Below are positions 27,337 through 37,007 of a stretch of 64,000 bases of DNA, piece after piece. Position numbers and translations under genes: made by a program. Source of the DNA: Azospirillum griseum (GTDB lineage: Bacteria; Pseudomonadota; Alphaproteobacteria; Azospirillales; Azospirillaceae); NCBI RefSeq assembly GCF_003966125.1, contig NZ_RXMA01000025.1:1-64000 (forward strand), read 5' to 3'. Numbering within the stretch: the first letter of the stretch is position 1; every line of letters begins with the position of its first letter. Under the pieces are notes generated by a model. That model did no database searches, was not told the DNA's origin, and saw only the letters and a program-made list of their open reading frames with translations.

Positions 27337-27828
27337 ATGGTGCGTTTGGTCTCGGTGGCGGCGGCCCTGCTGATGATGGGTGCGGGCGTGGCCTCGGCGC
27401 ATGGGTTCAAGGTTGGCACGGTGGAGATCGACCATCCGTGGTCGCGCGCGACCGCTCCGTCGGCGGCCAACGGGGCGGCCTATTTCGTGCTGAACAACGT
27501 CGGTAAGGAGGATGACCGCCTGCTGTCGGCCTCCACCCCGGTCGCGGAAAAGGCCGAACTGCACACCCATCTGATGGACAACGGCGTCATGAAGATGCGC
27601 CCGGTCAACGCCATCGAGGTGACGCCCGGTTCGCCGACCGCGCTGGCCCCCGGCGGCCTGCACGTCATGCTGTTGGGGTTGAAGCAGCCCTTGGCCAAGG
27701 GCAAGAGCTTCCCCCTGACCTTGGTGTTTGAAAAGGCTGGGTCGGTCGTGGTCCAGGTCGATGTCCAGGGCGCTGGCGAAACCGCGCCCAGCCACGGCGG
27801 TTCGGGCCACCAGCACCACAAGCAGTAA
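27337..27828 (+). CDS. Periplasmic copper chaperone PCu(A)C
   Basis: 163 residues from MVRLVSVAA, with GGGAGAG upstream. The signal peptide ends AS-A|HGFK. The copper motif H-x10-M-x21-H-x-M is complete: H76, M87, H109, M111. A His-rich tail (SGHQHHKQ) adds further metal ligands. The family delivers Cu(I) to the CuA or CuB centre of haem-copper oxidases. It stands 136 bases after the cytochrome pair on the same strand, consistent with a respiratory theme; no oxidase genes are adjacent. Confidence 0.93.
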   Translation: MVRLVSVAAALLMMGAGVASAHGFKVGTVEIDHPWSRATAPSAANGAAYFVLNNVGKEDDRLLSASTPVAEKAELHTHLMDNGVMKMRPVNAIEVTPGSPTALAPGGLHVMLLGLKQPLAKGKSFPLTLVFEKAGSVVVQVDVQGAGETAPSHGGSGHQHHKQ

Positions 27829-27854
27829 CCCGCAAGGGGGCTGAACCAACCAAG

Positions 27855-27893
27855 CGCCGCGCCGGGGACGTCCTGTCTCCGCGCGGCGTTTTT
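27855..27893 (+). terminator. Rho-independent terminator after the copper chaperone
   Basis: CGCCGCG ... CGCGGCG, 7-bp outer stem with a further imperfect inner stem, followed by TTTTT. It lies 26 bases past the stop codon and faces a convergent gene. Confidence 0.85.
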
Positions 27894-27924
27894 GCTTTGG
27901 GGCTTTTGGCGTTGAGGCGGAGAG

Positions 27925-28239
27925 TCAGCGATCCACGCCGCGCCGCTGCGGCGCGCTGAAGCGGGGGGCGAGGATCGCGCCGACCAGCGCGGTCAAGGCC
28001 GGAACCGCCAGGAACAAGGCCCAATGCGGGCGCTGGTCCGGGCTGTGCAGCAGGCTGCGCAGACCGCCGACGTCCAGGGCCAGCAGCAGGGCCACCGCCA
28101 AACCGCCAACGAAGCCACCCACCGCCAAACCGGGCAGTAGGCGGCAGAACAAGGCCCAGCCGGGCGGCGGGCGCGACCCCGGCCCCATCGGGTCATTCGG
28201 GCTGGCCGTCATGGGGTCGCGGTGATCGGGATCGGGCAT
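27925..28239 (-). CDS. Small two-helix membrane protein, unknown
   Basis: About 104 residues from MPDPDHRDP, or 95 from the next Met (28212); neither has a clear ribosome binding site. After a Pro-rich N-terminus there are two hydrophobic segments, LAVGGFVGGLAVALLLALDV and ALFLAVPALTALVGAILA, giving a hairpin in the inner membrane. The C-terminus is basic (RRGVDR). I do not recognise a family. Composition is like its neighbours. Confidence 0.55.
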   Translation of the reverse strand: MPDPDHRDPMTASPNDPMGPGSRPPPGWALFCRLLPGLAVGGFVGGLAVALLLALDVGGLRSLLHSPDQRPHWALFLAVPALTALVGAILAPRFSAPQRRGVDR

Positions 28240-28398
28240 GACGGGCGGCGGTTGTGGTGGCTGGGGTCGGGCCGAAGGACATAGTCCAACCCGCCGCATC
28301 CACGCCATGCCTTTGATGCGACGCAACAGATTTCGCGCGGGACCTGCGGCGCAAAGGTCACGCTGCTGTGTGCAGACCCGTGATGTTCAGAATGGCCG

Positions 28399-29394
28399 TC
28401 AGAGGGTTGGCCATTGCCCGGTGTGGTCCAGTGCGGGGGACGGAACCACTCCAGCCTCCCAGCGCAGGGGCAGCAGGCCGGGCAGCCACAGCCCTTCGGA
28501 CAGGCGCAGGCGCAACAGCCGTTCGGCCCCGGCGAAAGCAGCAAGGTCCGTCCCGTCCCACAGCACTTCGGCTGAACCGGTCAGCGACAGCAAATCGCCG
28601 GTGGCAACATCGATCACCAACAGCCCGGCCCAGGGGTGCAGGGCCAGATTGCCGAAGCTGCGGAAATGCAGGTTCCCGGCGAAGTCGGGCAGGGTCAGCA
28701 CGGTGGTCCCATCCTCCTCCGTCACCCGGATGAAGCCGGGCCGCCCGCCCCGGTGCGACACGTCCACTCCACGGCGTGGATCATGGCCGACGGCGTTCGG
28801 CGCGGCGGTGGCGAGAAAGGCGGTGTCGGTGGCGCGGACCAGCGCGGCGGCGTGGTCGGGCAGGCGCGGGCCGAAGGCCACCGGCTCCGCTGGCGTGGCG
28901 GGCGGCGGCACGGCGCGGTGCTGGCGGATTTGGATGTATTTCGGACAGTTGCCAAAGCTCTCATCCACCGACAGGGCGAACCCCGCCCCCGGCTCCACCG
29001 CCGTCACCGTCGCGTTCAACCGGTTGCGGCGGCGGGTTTCCAGCTCGATCCCCAGCAGACCCAGCGGCACACCGGGGCGCAGATGGGCGGCGAGCGGGGT
29101 GCCGGGCAGGGGGGACGCGTTCACCGTCAAGCGGCGCGGGTCGGGGGAGTGCAGAAAGCCCGGCGGCCCGCAGAGCGGGGAGGCCCAGGGCCGCCCCGCC
29201 GCGTCCACGCTGCCGACCAGCATCAGCGGCAGTTTGGCGAAAAAGCCGCGGTGCTGGTCGGGCATGTGGTCGCGGATCACCTTCGGCCCGATGCGCTCCA
29301 TCGCCTCGCGCACGCCGACGCGCTCGTGAAGCTGGATTTCTCCGGCGTGAAAGGTCGGGGCAACGGGGGATGGAACGGCATCGGGGTTGGTCAT
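28399..29394 (-). CDS. Pyridoxamine 5'-phosphate oxidase-family FMN-binding protein
   Basis: 331 residues. It has the split-barrel flavin fold seen twice: MLVGSVDAAGRPWASPLCG in the first half, and GRPGFIRVTEEDGTTVLTLP with GNLHFRSFGNLALHPWAGLL in the second. This longer type of family member is often annotated as an oxidoreductase and accompanies glutathione or stress genes. The substrate is not known. The glutathione S-transferase gene lies 43 bases upstream on the same strand, so the two form a likely operon. Confidence 0.8.
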   Translation of the reverse strand: MTNPDAVPSPVAPTFHAGEIQLHERVGVREAMERIGPKVIRDHMPDQHRGFFAKLPLMLVGSVDAAGRPWASPLCGPPGFLHSPDPRRLTVNASPLPGTPLAAHLRPGVPLGLLGIELETRRRNRLNATVTAVEPGAGFALSVDESFGNCPKYIQIRQHRAVPPPATPAEPVAFGPRLPDHAAALVRATDTAFLATAAPNAVGHDPRRGVDVSHRGGRPGFIRVTEEDGTTVLTLPDFAGNLHFRSFGNLALHPWAGLLVIDVATGDLLSLTGSAEVLWDGTDLAAFAGAERLLRLRLSEGLWLPGLLPLRWEAGVVPSPALDHTGQWPTL

Positions 29395-29437
29395 GATCGG
29401 TGCTCCGGTGGGATGCCCGGTTGGGAGGCGGACGGGA

Positions 29438-30058
29438 TCAGGCGGCCAAGCCGACCTTGGTGACGGTCATCGGCACGAAGCCGTCCAGCGCCTCCACCCG
29501 GCGCAGCCAGGCGGTGATGGCCGGGCGGGGGGCCAGCGGCACGTCGCCCTCTTCGGCGTGGGCGATGTAGGAGTAGAGCGCGACGTCGGCGATGGTCGGC
29601 CCGTCGGCGGCGACGAAATCCCGGCCGGTCAGATGGCGGTCCAGAACGGTGAACAGCCCGTCGGCGATGGATTTGGCGCGCTCGTGGTCCAGGGGCGCGC
29701 GGAAGACGTTGACCAGCCGCGCCGCCGCCGGACCGTTGGCGACCTGACCGGCGGCCACCGACAGCCATTGCTGAACCCGAGCTTGCCCCACCGCGTCCTG
29801 CGGCAGCCAGCGGTTGGCCGGGTCGTAGGTCCGCGCCAGATAGACAAGGATGGCGTTGCTGTCGAACAGGGCGAGCGGCCCATCCTCCAGCACCGGGATT
29901 TGCCCGAAGGGGCTGAGGGCCAGAAACTCCGGTGCCTTGTGGGCGCGCGCGGCGAGATCGACCTCCACCAACTCGTGCGGCAGCCCCAGCAGGGACAGGA
30001 ACAACCGCACGCGATGGGCGTGGCCGGAGAGCGGATGATGGTGCAGGCGGATGGTCAT
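29438..30058 (-). CDS. gst: Glutathione S-transferase
   Basis: 206 residues, typical length. The thioredoxin-like N-terminal domain has the catalytic Ser region PLSGHAHRVRLFLSL and the GSH-binding cis-Pro segment FGQIPVLEDG with DSNAILVYLA. The all-helical C-terminal domain contains PTIADVALYSYI. It conjugates glutathione to electrophiles or reduces peroxides. It is first in a two-gene unit with the flavin-fold protein downstream. Confidence 0.93.
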   Translation of the reverse strand: MTIRLHHHPLSGHAHRVRLFLSLLGLPHELVEVDLAARAHKAPEFLALSPFGQIPVLEDGPLALFDSNAILVYLARTYDPANRWLPQDAVGQARVQQWLSVAAGQVANGPAAARLVNVFRAPLDHERAKSIADGLFTVLDRHLTGRDFVAADGPTIADVALYSYIAHAEEGDVPLAPRPAITAWLRRVEALDGFVPMTVTKVGLAA

Positions 30059-30319
30059 GGCGTGATCCTTCGATGGGAGCGGGTGGGACGCGGCCCCGGT
30101 CGGTACCGCATCCCGTTCCCCAGGAGTTACGCCGGTTTATGTCCCGGAAGAATAACCGAACATGAAAAGGCACTCTTCCGAAAATCGGAAAAATGGCGAG
30201 TGACAAGGGCGGCGGATGATCGTTGCGCCGTTTGTCGGAATTGACTGGATCGTGGTAGGTCACAACGTCATCAGAGCAGCGGTTTGCGAGTGGGCCGACG
30301 GGGAAGGGGACAGGAACGG

Positions 30320-31531
30320 ATGGGAGTCGAGGCGAAACGGAACACGCCAGAGCCAACCGGGCAGGCGCGCGCAAAGCCCGCTGCGGTGCGGCGGTCTCGG
30401 GGCGGTGGCGGGTTGTTCCGCAAGCTGTCGGTGATTTTGCTGGCCGGCGTCGGGTTGTATGGCCTGTGGCTCGCCGCGTCGTCCCAACCAGGGCGTGATC
30501 CGACCCCACCCCCGCCGCTGAAGCAAGCAACACCCTTGCCCACCCCCTCGCCACAATCGCCTGAGCCGTTGCCGACGCCCCGTTTCGACGTGGTGCGCGT
30601 GTCGCCCGACGGCGACGCGGTGCTGGCGGGTCGCGCGGCCCCCGGATCGACCGTGGTGGTGCGCGACGGCGATGCGGCGGTCGGATCGGTCGCGGCGGAC
30701 AAACGGGGTGAATGGGTGATGCTGCCGCCCAAGCCCCTGCCCCCCGGCACCCGCGAACTGGGGGTGAGCGAACTGCGCCCCGGTGCCAGCGATCCGGTGC
30801 TGTCCGACACGGTGGTGGTGGTGGTGGTTCCCGAGTCGCCGACGGGCAAGACCGCTCCACCCGCGCCACCGCCGCCCTCCCCACCGCCGCCCGGAGCGGC
30901 TCCGGTTGCGCCCACCATCGTCGCGCCGCCCGCGCTGCCCCAACCACCGAGCATACCGTTGGCCGTTGCGGTGCCGCGCGCCGGTCTCAGCGGCGGCGGC
31001 GGGAGCGCGGTGCTGCAAGCGCCGCAACCCACCGCCGCGCCCGGCAAACCCGTCGCCGCCCCGTCTCCACCGGGTGGGGTGACGGTGGACACCATGGATT
31101 ACGACCCGGTCGGGCGGGTGGCGTTGGGCGGGCGGGCCGCGCCCAACAGCAGCGTTCAACTCTACCTCGACAACATCCTGGTTGGTCGCGCCCACACCGA
31201 CCCGCAAGGGCAATGGCGGCTGACTCCGGAGAAGTTGATCGATCCCGGCGTCTACACCCTGCGCGCCGACGAGGTGAACGACACCGGCAAGGTGGTGGCG
31301 CGGGCGGAACTGCCGGTGCAGGTGTCCACCCTGCCCGCCGACATGACCGACGGGCGCAGCGTGGTGGTGCAGCCGGGAAACAGCCTGTGGCGGTTGGCCC
31401 GGCGCACGCTGGGCGACGGGATGCTCTACACCACCATCTACGCCGCCAACCGTGACCAGATCCGCAACCCCGATCTGATTTATCCCGGCCAGATCTTCGC
31501 GGTTCCACCCGCCCAACCGCCCAGCAACTAG
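30320..31531 (+). CDS. Membrane-anchored LysM-domain protein with Ig-like repeats
   Basis: 403 residues from MGVEAKRN (AGGA upstream). A basic N-terminus precedes one membrane segment (LSVILLAGVGLYGLWLA). A Pro-rich linker follows, then two copies of an Ig-like module (VLAGRAAPGSTVVVRDG and VALGGRAAPNSSVQLYLD) separated by a second Pro-rich stretch, and a C-terminal LysM domain (VVQPGNSLWRLARRTLGD ... IYPGQIFAVP) that binds peptidoglycan. The protein therefore spans from the inner membrane to the wall. Its stop codon shares the four bases CTAG with the stop of the convergent mogA. Confidence 0.88.
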   Translation: MGVEAKRNTPEPTGQARAKPAAVRRSRGGGGLFRKLSVILLAGVGLYGLWLAASSQPGRDPTPPPPLKQATPLPTPSPQSPEPLPTPRFDVVRVSPDGDAVLAGRAAPGSTVVVRDGDAAVGSVAADKRGEWVMLPPKPLPPGTRELGVSELRPGASDPVLSDTVVVVVVPESPTGKTAPPAPPPPSPPPPGAAPVAPTIVAPPALPQPPSIPLAVAVPRAGLSGGGGSAVLQAPQPTAAPGKPVAAPSPPGGVTVDTMDYDPVGRVALGGRAAPNSSVQLYLDNILVGRAHTDPQGQWRLTPEKLIDPGVYTLRADEVNDTGKVVARAELPVQVSTLPADMTDGRSVVVQPGNSLWRLARRTLGDGMLYTTIYAANRDQIRNPDLIYPGQIFAVPPAQPPSN

Positions 31532-32109
31532 GAACCGGGGCGGAAGGAGCGGCACACCGCCGGATCGGTGTCGATGCGTCCGGCCCCGATCAAATCCAGG
31601 CAATAGGGAATGGCCGGGAAGACCGCCATCAGGCAATCGTCGATGGCCGATGGCTTGCCGGGCAGATTGACGATCAGGCAGGAGCCGCGAATCCCCGCCG
31701 TCTGCCGCGACAGGATGGCGGTCGGCACCACCTGCAGGCTGACCTTGCGCATCAACTCGCCAAAGCCGGGCATCATCTTGTCACAGACCTGTTCGGTCGC
31801 CTCCGGCGTCACATCGCGCGGGGCCGGACCGGTGCCGCCGGTGGTGACGATCAGGCCGCAACCGGTCTCGTCCGCCAACCCGGCCAGCGTCGCGGCGATG
31901 CCGTCGCGGTCGTCCGGGATCACGCGGGATTCGGCCACCCAGGGGGAGACGATGAGGCGGGTCAGCGTGGCGATGATCGCCGGGCCGCCCTTGTCCTCAT
32001 ACACGCCTTGGCTGGCGCGGTCGGACACGGTGACGACACCGATGCGGACGGGGTCTGTGCCGATGGAGCCTGTGCCGATTGGGCGAACGGGATGGGCTGT
32101 GGAGGACAT
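31528..32109 (-). CDS. mogA: Molybdopterin adenylyltransferase MogA
   Basis: 193 residues if started at MSSTAHPVR; Met codons at 32133 and 32154 would add 8 or 15 residues, and none has a strong ribosome binding site. Family motifs are RIGVVTVSDRAS, LIVTTGGTGPAPRDVTPEAT and SLIVNLPGKPS-type (here CLIVNLPGKPSAI). It adenylates molybdopterin before molybdenum insertion. It is divergent from the Rrf2-type regulator. No other molybdenum cofactor genes adjoin. Confidence 0.92.
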   Translation of the reverse strand: MSSTAHPVRPIGTGSIGTDPVRIGVVTVSDRASQGVYEDKGGPAIIATLTRLIVSPWVAESRVIPDDRDGIAATLAGLADETGCGLIVTTGGTGPAPRDVTPEATEQVCDKMMPGFGELMRKVSLQVVPTAILSRQTAGIRGSCLIVNLPGKPSAIDDCLMAVFPAIPYCLDLIGAGRIDTDPAVCRSFRPGS

Positions 32110-32322
32110 GGGAGCACCCGGAGTGAGCGACATCGTTGGGCGCACCATAACCACGGACGGGTCCGCATGGCTTGACCGGCATCAAGCGCGGACGAATTGC
32201 CGCGTTCCCTTGTGTCAAATCCGTTCCGCTTTTGCGCGATCCGCACTAAAGTCCCGGCCACTGGGACCGGCGGCGGGTGGCCGCGCGGTCCGATCCGCGA
32301 TCATGGGTGGGTTCTTTCCGGG

Positions 32323-32778
32323 ATGCTGTCGCAAAAAGCCAAATACGCCCTGCGGGCGCTCATCATGCTGGCCGAACAGGGCAACGGCGACGATCTGATC
32401 CTGATCGCCGACATCGCCGAACGCGAGAACATCCCGCGCAAATTCCTGGAAGCCATCCTGGTGGAGTTGCGCAAGCATGGGTTGCTTTACGCCAAGCGCG
32501 GCAAGAGCGGCGGCTACCGTCTGGCCCGTCCGCCCGCCGACATCACCTTTGGCGAGGTCATCCGCCTGATCGACGGCCATCTGGCCCCGTTGCCTTGCGC
32601 CAGCAAATTTTCCTTCAAGCCGTGCGAGGATTGCGGCGATCCGGAGGCCTGTTCGGTGCGCTGGCTGATGACCCAGGTGCGCGACGCCACCGCCGGGGTG
32701 CTGGACAACCACAGCCTCGCCGACGCCCTGCGCCACCGCCTGTCCACCGGCGCGATGGCGATGAATTTCGACATTTGA
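32323..32778 (+). CDS. Rrf2 family regulator with cysteine cluster
   Basis: 151 residues from MLSQKAKYALRAL. Winged-helix DNA-binding domain (LILIADIAERENIPRKFLE), dimer wing GKSGGYRLARPP, then four cysteines in CASKFSFKPCEDCGDPEAC, spaced C-x8-C-x2-C-x5-C. Three of these can bind a [2Fe-2S] or [4Fe-4S] cluster as in IscR/NsrR relatives. It may sense iron-sulfur status, NO or sulfur supply. Its neighbours are mogA (divergent) and pobA (convergent); neither clearly names the regulon. Confidence 0.9.
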   Translation: MLSQKAKYALRALIMLAEQGNGDDLILIADIAERENIPRKFLEAILVELRKHGLLYAKRGKSGGYRLARPPADITFGEVIRLIDGHLAPLPCASKFSFKPCEDCGDPEACSVRWLMTQVRDATAGVLDNHSLADALRHRLSTGAMAMNFDI

Positions 32779-32792
32779 GGTGACGGCAACGC

Positions 32793-32825
32793 GCAGCGGG
32801 GCGGCCCCGAAAACCGCCCCGCTGC
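32793..32825. terminator. GC-rich hairpin between convergent genes, probable transcription end
   Basis: A perfect 12-bp stem, GCAGCGGGGCGG/CCGCCCCGCTGC, with a 9-nt loop (ccccgaaaa). It sits in the 53-base gap between the stop codons of the Rrf2 gene and pobA. No T-run follows on either strand, so its terminator role rests on stem strength and place. Confidence 0.5.
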
Positions 32826-32831
32826 CGCCGG

Positions 32832-34172
<1,341 letters not shown>

Positions 34173-34255
34173 CTACCCGCAGGCGGCCCGGTCCGGACAT
34201 AGACGAAGCGGCGAAACTCTTGTACTTTTCATCGGCATCGACCGCCGGAACCATC

Positions 34256-35167
34256 ATGACCAGCCTGAGCGAACCCATTCCGCGCTATTGGCTCTACGGC
34301 GAACCTCCGGCGGTTCCCGAGCTGCGTTTTGTCCATGTCGAAACCATCCCGGACCGGATGCGCTTGCACAATTGGGAGGTACAACCCCACCGCCACGACG
34401 GGCTGAGCCATGTGTTGCTGGTTACGCGTGGCGGTGGGCGGTTGACGGTGGACGCGGAGGACTGGCGGTTCCGCGCCCCGGCCCTGATCGCGGTTCCGGC
34501 CCAGGTGGTCCATGGGTTCCGCTTTGATCCCGGCACCGACGGGTCGGTGCTGACCATGTCGGAGGGGTTTCTCGCCAACGTGCTGGCCGCGCTGCCGGAT
34601 GCGGAGCCGCGCGCGGCGCTGGCCTTGCCCTTTGCCCGCGATCTGGACGCCGACGCCCCGGAAACCGCCGACCTGACCGCCGCCTTCACCGCGATCGCCG
34701 CCGAATTCCACGCCCATCATCTGGGCCGCGCCACCGCCATCGCCGCGCAGGTGATGCTGGCGTTGGTGGCGCTGTCGCGGCTGGTGGCCGGGCAGGGGCG
34801 GGCGGAGCAGGGGCAATCGCCCGACATCCGCCTGTTGGCCCGGCTGCGCGCGATGATCGACGCGCGTTTTCGCGAGCATTGGCCGGTGGACCGGTACGCG
34901 CAAGCGCTGGGCGTGACCGCCGGGCGCTTGAACGCCGTTAGCCGCCGCGTCACCGGGCGATCCACGCTGCAACTGATCCACGCCCGCCTGATGCTGGAGG
35001 CCCAGCGCTCCCTGATCTACACCGGGCTTGGCATGGCGGAGATCGGTTACGCCCTGGGGTTTGAGGATCCCGCCTATTTCTCACGCTTTTTCACCCAGCG
35101 GGAGGGGCGTTCGCCGCAAGCCTTCCGCCGTGCCCATCGTGAGGACGGACGAGCGGGTGGGGCGTGA
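34256..35167 (+). CDS. AraC family regulator, PobR-like
   Basis: 303 residues from MTSLSEPIPRYWLYG; 49 upstream codons are open but overlap the operator region. N-terminal cupin-like ligand domain (WEVQPHRHDGLSHVLLV, LIAVPAQVVHGFRF) and a C-terminal double HTH (YAQALGVTAGRLNAVSRRVTG and IGYALGFEDPAYFSRFFTQREG). Because it diverges from pobA and carries the PobR-like opening RYWLYGE, it probably activates pobA in response to 4-hydroxybenzoate. Confidence 0.9.
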   Translation: MTSLSEPIPRYWLYGEPPAVPELRFVHVETIPDRMRLHNWEVQPHRHDGLSHVLLVTRGGGRLTVDAEDWRFRAPALIAVPAQVVHGFRFDPGTDGSVLTMSEGFLANVLAALPDAEPRAALALPFARDLDADAPETADLTAAFTAIAAEFHAHHLGRATAIAAQVMLALVALSRLVAGQGRAEQGQSPDIRLLARLRAMIDARFREHWPVDRYAQALGVTAGRLNAVSRRVTGRSTLQLIHARLMLEAQRSLIYTGLGMAEIGYALGFEDPAYFSRFFTQREGRSPQAFRRAHREDGRAGGA

Positions 35168-35184
35168 TGAGGGACGGACGGATG

Positions 35185-35245
35185 GGGGCCATGCGCCCAT
35201 CGGGGATGTCCCGGACCGCATAGCGCTTGACCCGTGCATGGCCCC
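35185..35245 (+). promoter_or_regulatory. Long-range stem in the leader of cysE
   Basis: GGGGCCATGC (35185-35194) pairs perfectly with GCATGGCCCC (35236-35245) around a 41-nt loop. The element fills the 130-base gap between the AraC-type gene and cysE. No T-run follows, so it is either a leader structure or an operator, not a classical terminator. Confidence 0.4.
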
Positions 35246-35297
35246 TCCCCAAAGTGACGCGGTTGGAGATTGACGATTGGCTGGGAAAGACGGACGG

Positions 35298-36131
35298 ATG
35301 GACACCCTCGGCCTTGCGGTGCGTGATCCGGCACCGGTTGGACAGGATCTGTGGCGGACCCTGTGCGCCGACGCCACCCGTGTGGCGGCGGAAGAAAAGA
35401 CGCTGCGCGTGTTCCTCAACGAATCCGTTTTGTCCCACGATTGTTTCGGCTCGGCGCTGGCCGCGCTGCTGGTGCGCAAGCTGGCCGATCGGGTGATGCC
35501 GCCCGACCGGCTGGCCGTGACCGTCCAGGCCGCCTTTGACTCCGAAGCCGGGATCGTCGAGGCCGCCGCCGCCGATCTGGCCGCCATCCTGGCGCGCGAT
35601 CCGGCCGCCGACAGTTGCCTGACGCCCTTTCTCTATTTCAAGGGCTATCACGCCCTGCAATGGCACCGGGTGGCGCATTGGCTGTGGAGGCAGGACCGCC
35701 ACAACCTCGCCCATTTCCTGCAAAGCCGGGTGTCGGAAACCTTCGCGGTGGACATCCACCCGGCGGTTCCGGTCGGGCGCGGCGTGTTCATCGACCATGG
35801 GACCGGCGTGGTCATCGGTGAAACGGCGGTCATCGGCAACGACGTGTCGATCCTGCAAAACGTCACCCTGGGTGGGACCGGCAAGGAGCATGGCGACCGC
35901 CACCCCAAGGTGCGCGACGGTGTGCTGTTGGCGGCGGGGGCCAAGGTGCTGGGCAACATCACCATCGGCGCGCACGCCAAGGTGGGGGCGGGCAGTGTGG
36001 TGTTGAAGGACGTGCCGGGTTGCGCCACGGTCGCCGGGATTCCCGCCCGTGTGGTCGGCTGGTGTCGGGACGAGCTGGCCCCGGCGCTGAGCATGGATCA
36101 GAGCCTGCAACAGGGCGATTACAGCATCTGA
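35298..36131 (+). CDS. cysE: Serine O-acetyltransferase
   Basis: 277 residues from MDTLGLAVRD; a TTG start 21 bases earlier is possible. N-terminal helical SATase domain followed by left-handed beta-helix hexapeptide repeats: DIHPAVPVGRGVFIDHGTG, VVIGETAVIGNDVSILQNV, VLLAAGAKVLGNITIGAHAK. The catalytic Asp-His pair DIHP and the later His in FIDHGTG are present. It forms O-acetylserine for cysteine synthesis and normally binds CysK through its C-terminal Ile; this protein indeed ends ...GDYSI. No cysK adjoins. Confidence 0.95.
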   Translation: MDTLGLAVRDPAPVGQDLWRTLCADATRVAAEEKTLRVFLNESVLSHDCFGSALAALLVRKLADRVMPPDRLAVTVQAAFDSEAGIVEAAAADLAAILARDPAADSCLTPFLYFKGYHALQWHRVAHWLWRQDRHNLAHFLQSRVSETFAVDIHPAVPVGRGVFIDHGTGVVIGETAVIGNDVSILQNVTLGGTGKEHGDRHPKVRDGVLLAAGAKVLGNITIGAHAKVGAGSVVLKDVPGCATVAGIPARVVGWCRDELAPALSMDQSLQQGDYSI

Positions 36132-36161
36132 CGCGGCGCTGATGTCACCGATTCACAACGG

Positions 36162-36914
36162 ATGGTTCCTATGACCCGTCGCCCGATGGTGTTTGTGCAT
36201 GGCCTGATCGGCACCTTGCAGACACCGGCCTTGCACCACCCCTTTGCCCCCACGCCGACGCTGGCCCCGGACTTGTTGGGGTATGGGGTGGAACGGGGCA
36301 GCGATCCGGCGGCGATCACGCTCGCCGCGCAAGCCCAGCATGTCCACACGGCGATCCGCGCGGCGTTCGGCGAACAGCCGGTGTCGGTGATCGGCCATTC
36401 GGTGGGCGGGGCCATTGCCATGCTGCTGGCCGACCGTTTCCCGGAACAGGTGGCGTGTGTGATCTCGGTCGAGGGCAATTTCACCTTGGGCGATGCCTTT
36501 TGGTCGGGATCCGTCGCCCGCATGACCGTGGAGGAGGCCGAGGCGCTGATGGCGGGTTTCCGCGCCGACCCAGCCGGGTGGCTGGCCCGCTCCGGCGTTG
36601 CGCCGACGCCCGCGCATCTGGCCAGCGCGGCCGATCTGCTGTCGCGCCAACCCGGATCGACGGTGCGCGCCATGGGCCGCGCGGTGGTCGAAGCCACCGG
36701 TCATCCCGCCTACCTCGCCGCTGTGGAGGGGGTGTTCAACCGCATCCCGGTGCATCTGGTGGCGGGCGAGCGCTCCCTGGCCGGGTGGAATGTGCCGGAT
36801 TGGGCGAAGGCCAAGGCCGCCAGCCTGACGGTTCTTCCCAACACCGGCCACATGATGATGGTCGAGGATCCAACCGCCTTCACCGACGCGCTGGCTGGTT
36901 GTTTGGCGGCGTGA
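36162..36914 (+). CDS. Alpha/beta hydrolase
   Basis: 250 residues; Met 36171 is an alternative start. Alpha/beta-hydrolase fold: oxyanion region FVHGLIG, nucleophile elbow GHSVGG, and catalytic His in PNTGHMMMVEDP. No signal peptide; cytoplasmic. The substrate cannot be predicted; esterases, haloperoxidase-like and ring-cleavage hydrolases share this layout. It follows cysE by 30 bases on the same strand. Confidence 0.88.
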   Translation: MVPMTRRPMVFVHGLIGTLQTPALHHPFAPTPTLAPDLLGYGVERGSDPAAITLAAQAQHVHTAIRAAFGEQPVSVIGHSVGGAIAMLLADRFPEQVACVISVEGNFTLGDAFWSGSVARMTVEEAEALMAGFRADPAGWLARSGVAPTPAHLASAADLLSRQPGSTVRAMGRAVVEATGHPAYLAAVEGVFNRIPVHLVAGERSLAGWNVPDWAKAKAASLTVLPNTGHMMMVEDPTAFTDALAGCLAA

Positions 36915-36952
36915 CACCCGGCTGGGCGAAGTCAGCCCACCTCCGCCCGCAC

Positions 36953-36980
36953 ATAAAAAATCCATAATACAGCTTATGGA
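36953..36980 (-). terminator. Rho-independent terminator of the binding-protein gene
   Basis: Read on the minus strand: TCCATAA-gctgta-TTATGGA stem followed by TTTTTTAT. It is 28 bases after the stop codon of the solute-binding protein. Confidence 0.65.
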
Positions 36981-37007
36981 AAATCAATTCCGCCGCCGCA
37001 TCGCGCC

